Shown: in pieces, positions 1-13,000 of the stretch | Layout: every line of letters begins with the position of its first letter | How positions within the stretch are numbered: position 1 is the first letter of the stretch | Assembly: GCA_040954595.2 (NCBI GenBank) | Contig: CM082585.2 | Location: 11,780,001-11,844,000 of the forward strand | DNA from: Balanoglossus misakiensis | Taxonomy: Eukaryota > Hemichordata | Length of the DNA stretch: 64,000 bases | Direction of reading: 5' to 3' | Translations under genes and position numbers: made by a program | The notes under the pieces: model-generated | Told to the model about the DNA's origin: nothing | Database searches by the model: none | The model's input: the letters and a program-made list of their open reading frames with translations, nothing else

Positions 1-712
1 TTGCTGGTTGAGGGGTTGTCAAGTTTAAATGTCTACTGAGATATTACTTGGAGTTCCTTATAAAATATGAATTTGTCCCAAAGTCTCACCTGAGTCTCCT
101 TCTCTTTGGCATTTGTGCATAATCTCTAGCTTCTCTTTCTTCTTTGGTCATTGATTTGAAGTTGGATTCCACACCAAAGATTGGCCTCGACCATTCATCT
201 GATGATAAAAAAGCAATTGACATTACAAATTTTATTTCAAGAACCGAATCTGAGAAAAATGTTCAGTACAAAAAAAAAAAAGCTTATAAAACACAGAAAT
301 AAGGACGAGAAAAACAGCAAATGACAGAATGATGAAATTTCCAATAATCCAAGAAATTACGATAGCTGTATACTCACTGATAAGTTTTCCTGCAATGTCT
401 CGGTGTTCTCTGATCTCTTTCGGATGTTTATAGAGAAACATAACAGCCCTTCCAATGCCACTACTCTTCAACACATCTGAATTGACCGTCGGTAACTGAG
501 AAAAGATATGAGGATAGATATGGCATGATATGACTGTATGATACAATGCATAGAAGGAAAGTACTGGTATATAATGAAACCTGTATAGACTGGAGGCCTT
601 GTGTCTAATCCGGAAATCTGTCTTTACTGAGCAATCCCATTTCTTTCTCTCTCACTCACTCACTCACTCACACACACGCACGCACACACACACACACTCA
701 CTCACACACACG

Positions 713-743
<31 letters not shown>

Positions 744-767
744 ACACACACACTCACACACACACGC

Positions 768-799
<32 letters not shown>

Positions 800-3700
800 T
801 TCTGAAAACAGACACTAATCTCCATGGTACAATTGTAAACAGTGTGAAAACAGTATGAAATTGGATAAATATAAACTCACCTCTCTAAGTATCCTGAGGA
901 GACCTTCTCTAATTCTGAGATGTGGCAAACTTTTGTCTGGTAAAGGTGAAAGCCATTCTCGTATAGCTGTGAGAATACCGCAATCTATAAATGCTATATG
1001 TAAATCTTGTCTGTGAAGAGAGAAAAAACACACATGAGACTATTAAGAAATCTGGCTCATATAGATTATTCTAACACTGCAAGATAATTCTTGCAATTCA
1101 AATGAAAGACAGGGATATTAGACTTACTTTTTTAATTGTGACAATACTAAAGGTAACATCTTCAGTTTATTAACTGCTGCTTTTCCTGATTTGTTTAATT
1201 CTCTGTCATTCTGCAAAAAAATAAAAATAAACATTGTGAGCAAAAAATAAGAACTGAAACAAATAAACATTTTCATCAAAGGAGTATTTTCCTGACAGTC
1301 ACCTCCGCAACCCTTCAATAATGTTCTATGGCAACCATATTCAAAGACAACCAAAGATACTTACTTTGGCAGCCGTTGTCATTTTTGTCAACATGGCTGC
1401 AATTATATCATCGTTGTCATTAATAATATCATCTCCTCGTCTCCGCCTTCTCCTGGCTTTATTTTCCTGTTTCTTCCTTGCCATCATGAGATCAAAGTCT
1501 GACACGAAATCCCTGATGAAGAGGAAAAACGTTATCAGTATGGCATATATGCTTTGGGCACATAAATCTGCTGATACACACATTTAAACGAACATCATGA
1601 AAAATATGTTTCTTCAAGGAAACTCAGACATCCCTTGTCTACCCTACAAAGCCTGCCTGGTATTCACATTCAGTTTCAGATTCACACAAGAAAGAAAAGT
1701 ACGCACTCATTTTTGGCTGATTGTTTCCGTAGTTCCTCATCTTCTTCATCAGAATCATATGCTGCTGCTGCCTCTGCTGTGGGTTGTTCTGTCTCCATAG
1801 CAACTGGCTCTCCCTCCTCATCCTGCTCTACTTCTTCCTTCTCTTCAGTAAGACCAACATCATCATCTTCGTCAGATGAAATCATTGCTGAAATACAGAA
1901 AATGACAAGCGTGTGAACAAGGAAGAATATCTTCCATTGAAGTGAGAAAATCAAATGCAGCAGACCTAGAAACCTGAACAAGCATTATTTGCTGCATGAA
2001 ACTTTCATAAAACTCTTACCTGATTTCTTCCTCTTTGCTGTGTTTTCCAAGTCAGCTACATCAAAACCCTGGTCAAGGCAGAAAACAAAGATCATTATGT
2101 CTGTTGACATGATATAATCAAAAGCATAAAAGTACTCCTAATGTCACATTGGCATGAATCACTGGGTATGACAGCCTTACCTCAAATTCCTCTTCTTCGT
2201 CGCTGGAGCCAAAAATATCTGCAATCAATTCACCAACTTCTGATCTAGATGAAGAGAGGTGAAATTATATTAATGTACTCATCTTTTACAAAACATACCT
2301 ACATCACTGCAAACTTACAAAACGTAGTATCATTTACTGGTTTTTGTAAAGCATTAAGACAGCATTGGAGATTTCTAACTGGATGAGATCAAGTACATGT
2401 ACTTACTTCTCTTCATCACTTTCATCCCCACTTTCATCACTGCTGTCGAGCGCTCGTTTCCTGGACACCTTGACACTCTCATCCTCATCACCACTCTCTT
2501 GTCTCACTTCACTACCTTCTCCTTCCTCATTTTCATCTTCTTGTTTCGTTTCTTCTTCAGCACCAGATCTTTCCACTTCAGCAGAGTTCAATTCTGCCTC
2601 CTCTGAAATCATCCGTGACATAAGGCATAATTGTGATAAAACTCATGGTGTTACAGTGTGTGCTAATCAAATTTGTTTTAATTTAAGACATGTTGGTGAG
2701 ATGAATGACTGATAAACCTTTTCTCCACTATGGTTCAGTACAAACCCATTGTTTTCTACAGTACGGTTGGACCTCTAAAGAGGGAACTGAAAGCAATGAC
2801 TCACCTTCCATTTTTTCATCCTCATCTTGTTCTTCCTGTTCTGGACTTTCTCTCTCAACTTCTTCCTCATCAGCTGATGCGACTTCTTGCTCTTCCCCAT
2901 CCTCATTCTCTCCTCCTCCTACCTCCTCCTCAACACGCTGTTCCACCTCCTCATTGTCACTGTCTGCTTGGCCGCTGCGTTGCTCATCACCTTCCTCTGC
3001 TCCCTGGTCGTCATAGTTATCCTCATCCACTCTCTCTTCCGCATCACTGCCCTGATCTTCAACTTCAGCATCCTCCTGCACGACTTCACCTTGCTCCTCT
3101 GCATCACTCTCTGCCTGTTCATCTGCAACTGGTGATGCTACACTCTCTCCTTCACCTCCGTCTTCTTCCCCCTCCTCCTCCTCCTCTCCAGATCTCTGTT
3201 CACCCTCCTCTTCCATCTCTCCCTCCTCTTCATTCCCGCTCTCCCGCTCTTGTTCCCCTTCCTCTACATCACTGCCAACAGCTTCTTCCTCCCCACTGAC
3301 AGCCTCCAATTCCTCTCCGCCACTCTCAACATTCTCCTCTCCTCGCTCACTCCCACTCTCCCCCTCCTCTACATTTTGATCTTCCTCGTCACTCTGCTCC
3401 ACTGCTTCCTCCTCATTCTCATCTTCACTCGCCTCCCCCTCTTCCTCCCCAGCTTCCTCTTCCTCTCCACTGTCAACCTGTCCCCCATCCTCCTCTTCGC
3501 TGACAACTTCCCCCTCCCCTCCATCATCACTTCCACCTTGCTCCCCTTCAACTTCTCCCTCATCACCACTCACAGCATCTCCTTCATCACCACTAGCAAC
3601 CTCCCCTCCATCATCATCATCATCGTCAGCAGCAACCTCTCCATCTTCATCACCACTAACCTCCCCTTCCGCTTCTCCATCTTCAACACCACTGCCAGCA

Positions 3701-4519
3701 TCTTCTGCTTCTACTTCATCCTCGCTACCACTCTGTCTCTCTCCTCCACTCTGCTCCTCCCCATCACTCCCTTCATCTTCCTCTCCACTCCCCTCCTCCT
3801 GGTCAGACTGCACCTCCCCTTCAGACTCATTATCAGATCTGTATTCGCCTTCCTGTATGCAAAGTCAAGAAAACATTAACAAAGATTACAAAACAGACAA
3901 TAAGCTCAGTTTCCCCAAAGAGCTAACACATACACAGCATAAATGCATTCAATATTATTTCATATTATTTCATCAATCAAGTCAAAATACCATTATTTAG
4001 ACAGTATACCAATATACAGTCAATTACACCCCCCCCCCACTCACCTCCAAGTCTCCTGCATTTTCACCTTCTTCCTCCTCCTCCTCCTCCTGTTCAACTT
4101 CCCCTTCTTCCTCATATTCATCCTGAACTGGTGTACTTCCTCCTACAAGAGTTATGAAAAGTTGCTTTAAACTTCCGTGGTTCTGGTTTAACTTGCTGTT
4201 CATGCACGAGCAAGTGCAGCATTTTATGATGACAAACATTTGGTTGTGAGGTTGCTTTCTTTCTCTCCCAGTGCTGCAAACGCATGCTAATATTTCACGC
4301 TGCACAGAAAGCACGCAACTGCAAGAAACCGTTGCACATTTGACAGTGAACATGAGAAGTAACAAAACATAAAGTGTAGCAGAAGGCATCTTGAGACTCA
4401 CACATGTGTCACCAAGTTCAAAGGGTTCGTTTCTAAAGTGAATACAACATCAACAACACGTTTGTTCTTTCATTCTTTCTCACTCGTTTACCTTCGCTCC
4501 CTTCGTAGTCTGCTTCCAT
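1..4519 (-). CDS. IWS1: IWS1 homologue, transcription elongation factor (3' part beyond window)
   Basis: IWS1 is the nuclear partner of SPT6 in RNA polymerase II elongation and mRNA processing. Twelve coding exons are visible: 4519-4492, 4142-4045, 3852-2805, 2602-2407, 2244-2181, 2068-2020, 1887-1707, 1512-1365, 1210-1128, 1010-881, 495-378 and 198-90. Phases agree across every junction, giving about 750 residues before the window ends. The N-terminal half is very acidic, with Ser-Asp/Glu-Glu runs mostly in the 1048-bp third exon, as in family members. Exons 8-12 encode the conserved TFIIS-N-like (LW) domain, including [41 protein letters not shown] and, across a splice, [14 protein letters not shown]. 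These closely match my memory of vertebrate IWS1. The start ATG (4519-4517) opens a 28-bp coding exon (MEADYEGSE). The C-terminal end lies off the left edge. Family assignment is secure. Confidence 0.95.
651..799. repeat. (CA)n / (CACT)n microsatellite
   Basis: An impure CA dinucleotide tract that begins as CACT units. It lies in the IWS1 intron between the exons 1010-881 and 495-378. The long His/Thr-rich reading frame across it is only repeat translation. Confidence 0.95.
2716..2780 (+). repeat. Dispersed repeat, copy 1
   Basis: About 65 bp in the IWS1 intron between the exons at 3852-2805 and 2602-2407. It resembles 38325-38389 (NME7 intron) and the shorter 44509-44550 (CENPI intron) in the same orientation. 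Shared stretches include ATGGTT(C/T)GGT and ATTGTTTTC, and copies 1 and 2 also share GTTGGACCTCTA. All copies sit in introns. The family is unknown; it may be part of a short interspersed element. Confidence 0.6.
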
Positions 4520-7394
4520 TTTACAAGAGTCAAGTAGATCTTCAGGGAAATCACTGTAGAAGGGCTTGTGTCGTCACTGAGGATTTTGCTTTCTGGTGGA
4601 TCGACGCGACGCACACCAAAACCTCAACACAAAGTAAATGGACAAAATGGCGTCACTTCCTGGTTGTAGTTTCGCAGCTGTGAGGTTGGTGGCGCTGTGC
4701 ATGTGATAAGAACAGCAAATGACGTCATGGGTGATGAAAGATTGATTTCTAGATCTAAACTGCCTTCAATATCATGCATTTTATGCAGCCTCCGAAATAC
4801 ACTATAGGCCTAAAGCCTTAGAATAGGCCTTGCTACAGACGGCTGCTTGATTGATTCAACTTTTGTTCCCACGCTACCAGCAAGAAATACAGACTGTCAA
4901 TAAATCATCTACGGAAACAGCAATCGCAGAGACTTTTACATGTAACACAAAAGTAGGTTCAATTTCAAAGAGAAGCACAGAACACTATGACCACTACTTC
5001 CCTCACACAATCTCAAACTGGTGTATATATGAAGATTGGAACAGGGGCACTAACCTGTTGCTTGTGGTTTCATGTTAACACAATTGGATAGAAACCCACT
5101 TACGTGAACTTACGTATTTTCCGTGTACAATTAAAATAGGGGACCAAACCATGATCGGGTTTGGGTCAATATGTTTATCAAGTTTTGGTGTTGGACTTCT
5201 GATAAATTTGTTTTGACCTTTTTAGTGATGTCGACTCCATTTTCATGCTCATGATCTACATTTTCAATCCAAAAACGCGATAAAATGTCTGGCGTGGACA
5301 AAGACCGCCATATTTACTCAACAGAAGACTTCTAAAATTATCACAATGCGACTCTAAACTACCAGTCATGTCGCACAACCTATATTTGTCACCCTGCAAT
5401 GCTAAATTTACCAGCTGTGAAACAAAGGTGTCAAAGAGCATTCATTATTATTCCATGTGCATCTGTGCATGTTAACCATGGCATACTAGTTGGCATGATG
5501 AGAGTCCCCTCCAAAGAACAACAACAAAAGCTGCAGCTATCGATAATCAATGTCCCAGAAGAGGAGATCACACCACATTCATAACAGACATGACATGATG
5601 CGACACGACAGATGGTATAAATAGAAATGGCGCTAAAACCCGGAGCTTAACTTTAAAATATGTCTGTCCATCAATCGCCGACGTTATACGATGGTATTAA
5701 CCCATGTTCGCCTTCCAACGAGCGGACGATGATAACTTTCGAAATTTTAAGGGCGACGCTACCTTGCTTTTAAATGGGTTCTAATAAAAATATTCGAAAA
5801 ACTAAAGTGATCTGTGTCAGTTTTATTCACAGTGTAACTCAAGAAATAAACATCATTCCAAGTTTTACAGATAGCCATATGTCTTTGTCAAGTTGTTGAT
5901 CGATCTGTTGATTGAACCACGGTCACTCTAGTTGAACTTACTGATGGAAGGAGAGAAAAGTCTACAGAGTTTCTTCACCGGTCAATAAGTCGTATAGGTC
6001 ATTTGCAGATGAATAAAAAACCAAAATATTTTCTTTCAAATTATTAAAGAGGTTGTCTAACGATCAGCAAATAAAAATGGTGATTAAACACTGGCAATGG
6101 ATTAAGTGTCATTTTTGGCCAGCCCATGTTAATAGTTTACCACCATACGTCAACACGCATGCCACGTTGCATACGAACTCTCTCTCACTATCCTGCTATT
6201 TTTATCCGCGTAGAACGGAAACAACACGAGATCGGAAAAAGTCAACGCTGTTGGAAAGACAAAAACGTCATCAAAGGTATGTTTTGTTTAAATAATTTTG
6301 TTCTGTATTTGGATTCTCAAAAGCAACTTCACCGTGTATATGTGTTCTAGAAAGTCAACTTCAAGTATATTTACTTTTGTGGGCGATTTTAGGTAAGTGA
6401 TAGTATTTGGTATTACTAATTAAATTGTCTAGGTACTTCGTCACCGCGTTCTTCCGTTTCATAACCACGTGTTAATTAAAATGGATTTGTGCAAAAAATA
6501 ACTAATAAATGGTTCATATCCAAATACTGTAAATCATAAATCAGTTAAAACTATAGGGAGAATATTTGCCTTCAATATAAGACCCGACATCACTTTGAAG
6601 TGTGTCATATGGCTGCAGTCTGCCATAATAAACAGAACAACGCAAAGAGAAAACGTGTCTGTAAACGATACTCTGTTGCCACGTCACAGTATCTTGGTGA
6701 TGTCCCGACCAGTCTCCACACACTCGCTATATCTCTATTTTACAATCTTATACTTCTGTACCGCAGCGTTCTCGCCAGGATCGCAATCATATCGGCGGCA
6801 GTAGACAAGGTAAACGTTATAATTGGTATCTTAGGATATATTGAAGTTTTTCTCCAAGAAAAAGCTCGGAATAGGATTCTACGCTCGTGTCAACAGAATT
6901 GACGACTCGGGCAAGATGTAGGCCCAAAGGCGAAGAATCTGTGACGTCATTTCAGAAAAGGAATCTTCAGTAAAACACTGGGGATCTTGGTGCCAAACAT
7001 GTATTTACTCCATGTCAAATGGTTTGATGTTGAACGTCATTTAGCTGTTATCGCTTATGGATTGAGAGAAACTTCAGAACGAGTGTCGGGACTCACAAAC
7101 TGAAATCCCGGACAAGAGGGCATTCCCATCTACGAACCAGTTGACACACAAGAAACTTAATCCCCATAAAAAGTTATCCTCGCCTAGTGTCACGGAGTCG
7201 GCCTTGTCCTCAGCGCTTGATTTATAGCTCATCAAAGTAGAAGACTGTTTGCGTGTGTTGATAGTTCTGTGATGCTCCTCGGAAAGTGAATATTGTAAAG
7301 TCTAACTATGTGACCATCTTGTTTGTTTGACAGGTTGCTGTAAATATATCTTCCAACCTGACAGAAGTGGATGTTTGTGACTGATGCCAACAGC
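4520..7394. other. Intergenic region between IWS1 and the sulfotransferase
   Basis: These 2.9 kb separate the divergent IWS1 and sulfotransferase start codons, so they should hold both promoters. The IWS1 5' UTR runs upward from 4520. A polypyrimidine-free but plausible acceptor (TTTGACAG, ending 7334) suggests that the sulfotransferase ATG exon begins at 7335 and that a non-coding first exon lies further left; I could not place it. The only internal structure I noted is the small TATA-ORF-polyA unit at 5616-5788. I see no recognisable protein-coding exon elsewhere here. Confidence 0.5.
5616..5788 (+). other. Compact TATA-box / 37-codon ORF / AATAAA unit of unknown status
   Basis: TATAAATAG at 5616-5624 is followed 36 bp later by an ATG at 5660-5662. 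It opens a 37-codon frame (MSVHQSPTLYDGINPCSPSN..., stop TAA 5771-5773), and AATAAA follows at 5783-5788 with another at 5845-5850. The order matches a miniature intronless transcription unit, but every element is short enough to occur by chance. The peptide resembles nothing I recognise and has no signal peptide or membrane segment. I record it as an observation only. Confidence 0.2.
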
Positions 7395-8807
7395 ATGAAG
7401 ACTTTCCGTCGACTATTGATCGCCTGTTTTCTGTGTACAGCATGTACAGTCATCATTATTCACTTCAGTGATTTTCTGGTGTCACGGTCAAACGCTTTCT
7501 TGAGGAAAGTAAATTGGACAGAAAGTGTGAAATTTCTCACAAAAGGCGAACCTGAGGTGGCGAGGTAAGTTTTTACCAAATTGTAATGTAACATATGCTA
7601 TGCACAACCGTAACTGTACTGTACAATTAAGTTGAACCGTCAGTTGACAAACATTAGAAACACGCAGATACACGGAAGAATGAGAATCTATTGGCAAGAT
7701 TGTATGCATTCTAATGAAGAACGTTTATGTTTGAGAGAGAAAAAAACGGATTTGTGTATTTTATGAACCATTTGAAGCATCTTTAATTCTGTGTGCTGTT
7801 TCAGAGTACCTGAGCCATCATGTGAACCAAGCCATCAAATAGTATTTGTGAAAACCCACAAGACAGCTAGCACAACAGCAAACACTATTATCCAAAGATA
7901 CGGCTACGTCAACAACCTGACATTTGCACTGCCTAAAAGGGGCGGGAAATTCTCATTCACGGCACTGTTTCGTCAAAATATGGTCGATTATCCTCAGCCG
8001 GACGACAGCAACAACACAACTATGAAACCAGTGACGTATGATGTGATAGCCAATCACGGGCGGTTTAACAAACCAGAAATGGATGCCGTCATTTCCAATG
8101 CACACTATTTGACAATAATACGAGATCCTGTTGCAAAATGTGAGTCGACCTTTGGGTACTACAACATGGCGAGGAGTCTCGGTTTACAGAAGGAAAAGAA
8201 TCCTTTCGAAGCATTTTTTGAAGATCCAGATAAATATTTTGATCTGAAACCGTTCATGTACTTTCAGGTCAAAAATGGCATGATGTATTCTTTTGGTCTC
8301 AACCATATTGACCACAATAACAAGACTAAGGTTGAACGAAAGATTCAAGAAATTGATGAAACATTCGACCTGGTTTTGATCTCGGAGTTTTTCGACGAAT
8401 CACTTTTATTGATGAAGAAAGCATTGTGCTGGGACGAGGATGATATTTTATATCTTCCAAAGGGGATACGGTCATCTGCGCTGAGATATGATATCGATCC
8501 AAAACTGAGAGAAAAGGTTTTGCAGTGGAATTCCGCAGATGTACAACTCTATGACTATTTTAACCGGACTTTTTGGGAAAAGGTCAAAGCCTATGGACCG
8601 TCATTTGATACCGACTTGAGGCACTTTCGCGAACGACAGAGGGCGCTGCTCACAGATTGCATAGACCCAGGTCTCGCGGTGCGAAACCGAGATAGGCGAG
8701 AACAGTTTATGGCCCTTCGGAGTAACGCGAGCGATTTCTGTGTACTTCTTAACCAACGTGTTGATTTCTTTGTCAATAAAATCAGAGAGCGGCAAAACGC
8801 CCGTTAG
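7395..8807 (+). CDS. Galactose-3-O-sulfotransferase family (GAL3ST), Golgi type II membrane enzyme
   Basis: Predicted to transfer sulfate from PAPS to the 3-OH of galactose on glycolipids or glycoproteins in the Golgi (galactosylceramide sulfotransferase/GAL3ST family). There are two coding exons, 7395-7564 and 7805-8807, joined in phase (AG|A) to give 390 residues, close to vertebrate GAL3ST length. A short cytoplasmic N-terminus (MKTFRR) precedes a hydrophobic signal anchor at about residues 7-23. The 5'-phosphosulfate loop VFVKTHKTASTT is at residues 69-80 and the 3'-phosphate-binding region YLTIIRDPVAKCESTFGYY lies further on. Several N-glycosylation sequons follow (NNTT, NKT, NRT, NAS). 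An in-frame ATG at 7371 would add eight residues; I prefer 7395 because it places basic residues directly before the anchor. Which GAL3ST acceptor specificity applies cannot be told from sequence. Confidence 0.9.
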
Positions 8808-10097
8808 TTTTACCAATCATGGAGATGTATACACTGTCAGTGTTTATCATGGATATTACATAGAGGATGACGCGTGTTAACTTTCATACACGCACAATTG
8901 GCCGGGTGACTGATTACTGAATCAAACGTTCGCCTTGTGTTGACTCGAACAACATCACAATCTGAGATACAGCAGAGGACTAGCCTTCAATTAAGAGCTC
9001 TGCATTTCTGAAAATCATTTATTATTGAAAGCTTGTGGTGTTAAGTAAAAATTATGCAAGTCCTTGGCCCCTACCATCGCAATTAACACGTTGCTATGAA
9101 CAGGACATTTGCATATTGCACATGTCAACAAATTACCCAAGCGACAGACGAGGAAATTCCTGCAGCCAGATCCACCAAGATCAAATGGATTGACGAGATG
9201 TCTGATGATGAAGAAGCAATTAAACCAATGTTCAAAAGATGACTTCGCCAATATTTGTTTTCCGAATGAAAATAGTTCAGCGAAACATTATTCTAGTACT
9301 ACATGTATACGTAACGATGAAATAAATAATTACCCTAATGAATACAAGTTTCCATTTAGTCCGATGGGATATCAATTTATAATTGCATCGTTGATTGGTT
9401 TTCTGGTCTCTAAGGCTGAAGCGCAGTAATAATCATAATTAGCATTATAAATAACATTGCTTACGCAATTTAAATTTAATCGCGTGGCGTTTATAAGTAA
9501 AACGATTCAGCGTAATCATCATTGTCATCAAAAGTTGCCACTGATCCTCTAGAGAGCTCTTGGGACCATTTTATCTTACAGAGTCTGCAACCTCGGTCAC
9601 GTAAGGTACATATCACTTTGAGGGTTGTCTCGTTTGATGCTTTTTAAGAGGTTGCGTTCTCTCGTGAGAATTACCGCAGTATTGTTTGTCGTAAATTAAA
9701 CCCAACGTGTTGCGGATGATTCTGGTCTAGGAAGTCTTGTGTTGCGCTGGAAACCATCCTCATGTAAGTAATGCTATGCAATCTTTCGCACGCATCAAGC
9801 GTTTTCCGCATGAGTTATAACTTAAGTCAACATTCACCTCTGCAATACATTTGACTGAAAATGGAAAACAACTTATGGTAACATTTCAAATTCGGGAATA
9901 TCATTAGTCCAACTCAGTTTGTCTTAGTAAGATTGTTGTCATTTTAGACATTGATATTTCAAACGCTGTTGACAAATGTGATTAGAGGCAGGACAGCGTT
10001 ATTATATTTACTAATTTACTTTTAATTATTTATTGGCTTTCCCAACAGCAACCCAAACACACATGCTCAGCCGGGACTAGTCGGTGACGACGTCACT
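8808..10097. other. Intergenic region before the channel gene
   Basis: 1.3 kb between the sulfotransferase stop and the DEG/ENaC start codon. An acceptor (CCCAACAG, ending about 10048) precedes the channel start exon, so at least one 5' non-coding exon probably lies upstream. The only coding-like trace is a 48-codon frame at 9096-9242 with an acidic C-terminal half (DEEIPAARSTKIKWIDEMSD). It has no recognisable homology and no splice context. Confidence 0.4.
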
Positions 10098-13000
10098 ATG
10101 ACAACAAGGCTCGAAGAAGATACACTTTCAGTACTTTCAATAATTAGCAGCACATCAGGTGGCAAGTCTACGTTCAAGGACAAGACATTGAGGAGCAATA
10201 ATGGACAGAAAATAGAGAGTATGAAAGTATCCGAAGATCAATGTGATGACGGTTTTGGCGGACAGGCGAAGTCATGGAAAGTGAAAGTCCAAGAGTTCGG
10301 CAGCAAGACAACCACGCATGGCATACCTCACATTATTGAAGCTCAGAGTACTTGCAGCTTCACATGGTGGACTGTCATTTTCGCGTTGGCTGCGCTGTCT
10401 CTTTTAGTCCAGGTCGGTCTGCTTGTAATGCAGTATTTCGAACGCAATGTCAATGTGGAGGTAAGTAATCGAGCCAAGCAAGCCAACAAACAAACAAACA
10501 AACAAACAAACAACAAACAGAAAGCAATTCAGACAGACGAATACTTATTGCAAATACTGAAACATACAATGTATATTGAAAATATCGAAAACCGGACAAA
10601 GTAACTAATTAACTCAGATAATGTCCAAATGAACGACGTTTCCCCATTTTCACGACAGTTAATCAGTCTCATAAAATACTTAATTTTGTTAAATAGGTTC
10701 AAATGGTCACAACCACACAATTATCATTCCCAAGCGTCACGGTTTGCAACACCAATAAGCTTCGAAGGTCAGCTATCAGAGATTCGGAGTACAGTGAATT
10801 ATTGGTTTTCGAAAGTGAACTTGTTATACCATACTACGGTAAGTGGTAGACCCGTACCTATACCCCATAGTCGAATTAAATTACAATGAAGCATTTCAAT
10901 TGAACCATAATAGAAGTGTATATTTTGATAATTGTTATAAGACTGTAAACACGTCTATTTTCAGTGCCCTGTTTGCAAGGTGATTTCGAATGCTCCAACG
11001 GCAGACATTGCATAAAACCGTTCCATCAATGTGACGGTATTCACCACTGCCCGGACTACAGCGATGAAGTTAATTGTACCTATGGTATGCATTTTTGATT
11101 CTTTTTACTTTTAAGTTAAAGCTCAGGTTTCTCCAGATATAATTGACAAGCCTTTGGGACTGGGTGTGGCAACGATAGGGCAACACCCAGCCCCTTTATC
11201 TGTGGTAATTATTTTTACTGGGGGAGGGGGTGAGAAAATTAATGTCCATATTAGTTTTCTCACAGCAAACTAAATTGAAATGCATATTTAATTGCTACTG
11301 GTCTTCCTTTTCAAGGCCTCTGTGGCGAAGAACAATTTCGGTGTAGACAAGGCAGCGAAGAGGGTGTGTGTATTCCGGCGCATGCGAAGTGTGACAGGCA
11401 GTTTAATTGTTACGATGGCGAAGATGAAGACGACTGTGGTGAGAATTGACGGACTATAAGTTGACATTTCAATATCATATTAATTTCATAGAAAAAAAAA
11501 CAAAAACACATGTTTTTGCGACGAATTACACGTGAATATGAAACTTCTTTTTCTCTTGCGTAGACTGTGATCCCGCGACAGAATTTCGTTGTATCATATC
11601 CAATGAGTGTGTGCTCACGATAGCCACGTGTGATGGCACATTCGACTGTCGAGACGGAAGCGATGAAAGTACCAGCCTATGCCGTAAGTAAACACAGCTA
11701 TGGCCAGTTCATAGACCGCTGCTGTAAGAGGTAGACAGACAGACAGACAGGCATACGGACAGACATACAACCAGACACTTGTATCATAAACATTTGCATA
11801 TCGAGGATTTTCATCATGGACACTATTTCTTCTTTCGTCATTCTCTAGCCGCGCCTTTGGTCAACCTAGCTTTAGGCCAAGCAACACGTGGACGGCCCGC
11901 GGCAAGCCCCGCCTGGTTGGCGGTCGACGGGAATGGAGAGACCTGTTTCAATTCCGAGACATCGGATTCTCCATTTTGGGAGGTCAAGCTTGATGGATAT
12001 TACACGGTTCACGCAATCCGAATCACCCACGTAGTAACACTGGAAAGTGAGTACCATCATAGACAGTAAAGTCTGTGGCACCATAAGGAAAACAGCATTT
12101 TATGGTATAGTTAATTCAGATGGAGCAGTTAGTCGGACAAGAGATTTTCTACTTTTCTTATTTACTGATCCATATCTTCACGGCATCGTACAGGGCAGAT
12201 GTGAGATCTCGTCTCTACTGTCTCAAGTCAGGTATGTGGATATGGTCAAGCTGATTTTCATTTTTGTCCTCTCTTCTTCCCAGTACGGTCGTTAGAAAAC
12301 GCTGTGATACACGTTGGTTCCGAAATGTATTACCAGTCGAATGGGAAATGTCGATCTGCCCTTCAACCAGCCGAAGTGGCTTCAGAGACTTTCACTGTGA
12401 CATGTGACACGCCGATGGCCGGGAAACTTATAACTATTGTAGATGTTGACGATAATGATACTCTGACGCTATGTGAGGTTGAAGTTTTAGGCACTGGTAG
12501 GATAACTTGTGTTCGTTTCTTGACTTTCTTGGTAAAAGTTATCGATCCATCCATCCATACCTACATACCAATATGCCTCCAATTTCGATTTTGTTTTGTT
12601 TTTGCTTGTTGTTTATTTATGTGCACATTTTCTCGGCAGGATATGTTTACTCAAATATCGCTTTAGGAAAACACGCCACACAAAGTAGCCGGTACCGTGA
12701 CGGCAGCGCTCTCAAGGCAATCGACGGAGAGACTGATACAGACTATTCTCATCGTAGCTGCATCCACACCGAGTTGGAATACGAACCGTGGTGGAAAGTC
12801 GACCTCGGTGATACCTACGAAATCAGTCACGTGACTATATCGAACAGGGATGATTGCTGTTGTGAGTTTGTTAGTTAGTCACTTGATTCACTCTTTTCTC
12901 AAATGTTTCTTGGCGCTTTGTGAAGATTCCAATCACTTTCATGTAAAATTGTGCTCACGCGACTTACTTTCATATAGTGTATACACAAATCACTTTCACT

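Noticed and set aside
599-805. Open frame of His/Thr repeats
   Set aside because: Translation of the CA microsatellite inside an IWS1 intron; not a protein.
2730-3879. Long plus-strand frames opposite the IWS1 acidic exon (Leu/Pro/Ser-rich)
   Set aside because: Shadows of the GAN/TCN-biased minus-strand coding exon; no splice sites or homology of their own.
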